Assembly: GCA_907165065.1 (NCBI GenBank) | Contig: OU015525.1 | Span: forward strand, 2,484,622-2,548,621 | Length of the DNA stretch: 64,000 nucleotides | Source of the DNA: Caprimulgus europaeus | Lineage: Eukaryota; Chordata; Aves; Caprimulgiformes; Caprimulgidae | Direction of reading: 5' to 3' | In this document: positions 63,247 to 64,000 of the stretch, piece by piece | Numbering within the stretch: the stretch's first letter is position 1 | Layout: every line of letters starts with the position of its first letter | Notes under the pieces: model-generated | What the model saw: the letters and a program-made list of their open reading frames with translations, nothing else | What the model was told of the DNA's origin: nothing | Databases searched by the model: none | Translations under genes and position numbers: made by a program

Positions 63247-64000
63247 ATTTTATGAAGAAAGATGATCCTGAAACATCAATAATGCTCTTTTTGGACTTCA
63301 GCCACCTTACCTGATCATTATGCTGAAATATCTACCACTTACCCAATGGCTCTTTGTGAACCACCCAAAAGCAAAGCTTTCTTCATCATTTGAGACCAGA
63401 ATTCAGTGGGAGATATGGCCTTGCAGCACATCCCCCATGGGCTTTCACACAACATTCAGATCACCTTACATTTCACTTTACAGCTAAGGATGTTTTAGTA
63501 GACTGAAAATTGTGTTTATCTTGGGGCAGAAAAAATTATCCAACCTGTTTGAAATATAAAATGTGAAAAAGAAAAAGAAGAGCAAAGGAGTTGGGCTCCT
63601 TCATATGGGTTTGTTCTTCTCTCCAAAATCTAAATTGTCCCAAACTATACTCCAGGCAAATTACTATTTCAAAAGTGTGCTCAAAATGTTACTTTACAAT
63701 GAATAATCTAATTGCATTGACATTCCAGTGCCAACTTTTAAATAATTCCAGGGTAGTAGAACATCATGAAAATTAACTGTGCTTGCTGAGGCAGCTGAGA
63801 CCTCAAGGACTAATAACGTGCAATTATTGGAAGGTAAATATTCACTCAAACTTACACTGTGATCCCAGTGAAAACATCAAAGCAGTTAGAACTGAAGAGC
63901 TTTTGGGATAACAAGGAAGCCTGATGATTAGTTAGCATCAAGAATGGATTTACTGGGGAGTTGGAGAGGCTGTAATCCTCCTGCCCATTTCACACCATCA
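63247..64000. other. Unique sequence, no gene seen
   Basis: AT-rich to the end of the window, no gene or repeat family recognised. Confidence 0.5.

Overview
This 64 kb window looks like AT-rich, gene-poor bird DNA, either intergenic or deep intronic. The strongest evidence is about 25 pieces of CR1 (chicken repeat 1 LINE). They carry its hallmark 3' tail of short ATTCTRTG repeats and a recognisable C-terminal part of ORF2. With them are long terminal repeats of two families widespread in birds. By my hand estimate CR1 covers about 9.3 kb (roughly 14-15%) and LTRs about 2.3 kb (3-4%). The species cannot be named from this. I found no protein-coding exon, rRNA, tRNA, CRISPR array or bacterial-type operon that I could support. 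Nearly every long open frame lies in a CR1 copy, on the antisense of an LTR, or inside a microsatellite.

Layout. 1-4.4 kb is mostly unique, with a (TTA)31 repeat. 4.4-12.0 kb holds four CR1 fragments in unique DNA. 12.8-14.8 kb is a CR1 cluster of three same-strand copies, one still showing the reverse-transcriptase YXDD-type box. 15.3-15.9 kb has three short perfect or near-perfect tandem duplications. 18.8-34.7 kb carries five more plus-strand CR1 copies. One of these, at 22.5-23.1 kb, is split by a 279 bp solo LTR with a perfect 5 bp target-site duplication. A full-length (1013 bp) relative of that LTR lies at 26.9-27.9 kb in the opposite orientation. 37-44.7 kb has three short CR1 tails, a 387-base pure pyrimidine tract of (TCTTC)n and a (TTA)32 repeat. 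45.3-62.3 kb carries minus-strand CR1 copies, including one with an inverted 5' part that fits twin priming. It also holds two LTRs of a second family: a decayed one at 53.4 kb and a 643 bp solo LTR at 58.8-59.5 kb with a perfect 5 bp duplication. A plus-strand CR1 tail lies at 63.1-63.2 kb.

No genes work together here. The history is one of 5'-truncated CR1 insertions over a long period, a few ERV insertions reduced to solo LTRs, and microsatellite growth. I did not find an undescribed system. The best structural observations are the nested LTR with its readable empty site, the short and long versions of that LTR, the apparent twin-priming inversion, and the long polypurine/polypyrimidine tract. 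Boundaries of degraded copies are good to about 10-30 bases. Exact family names need a repeat-library search.
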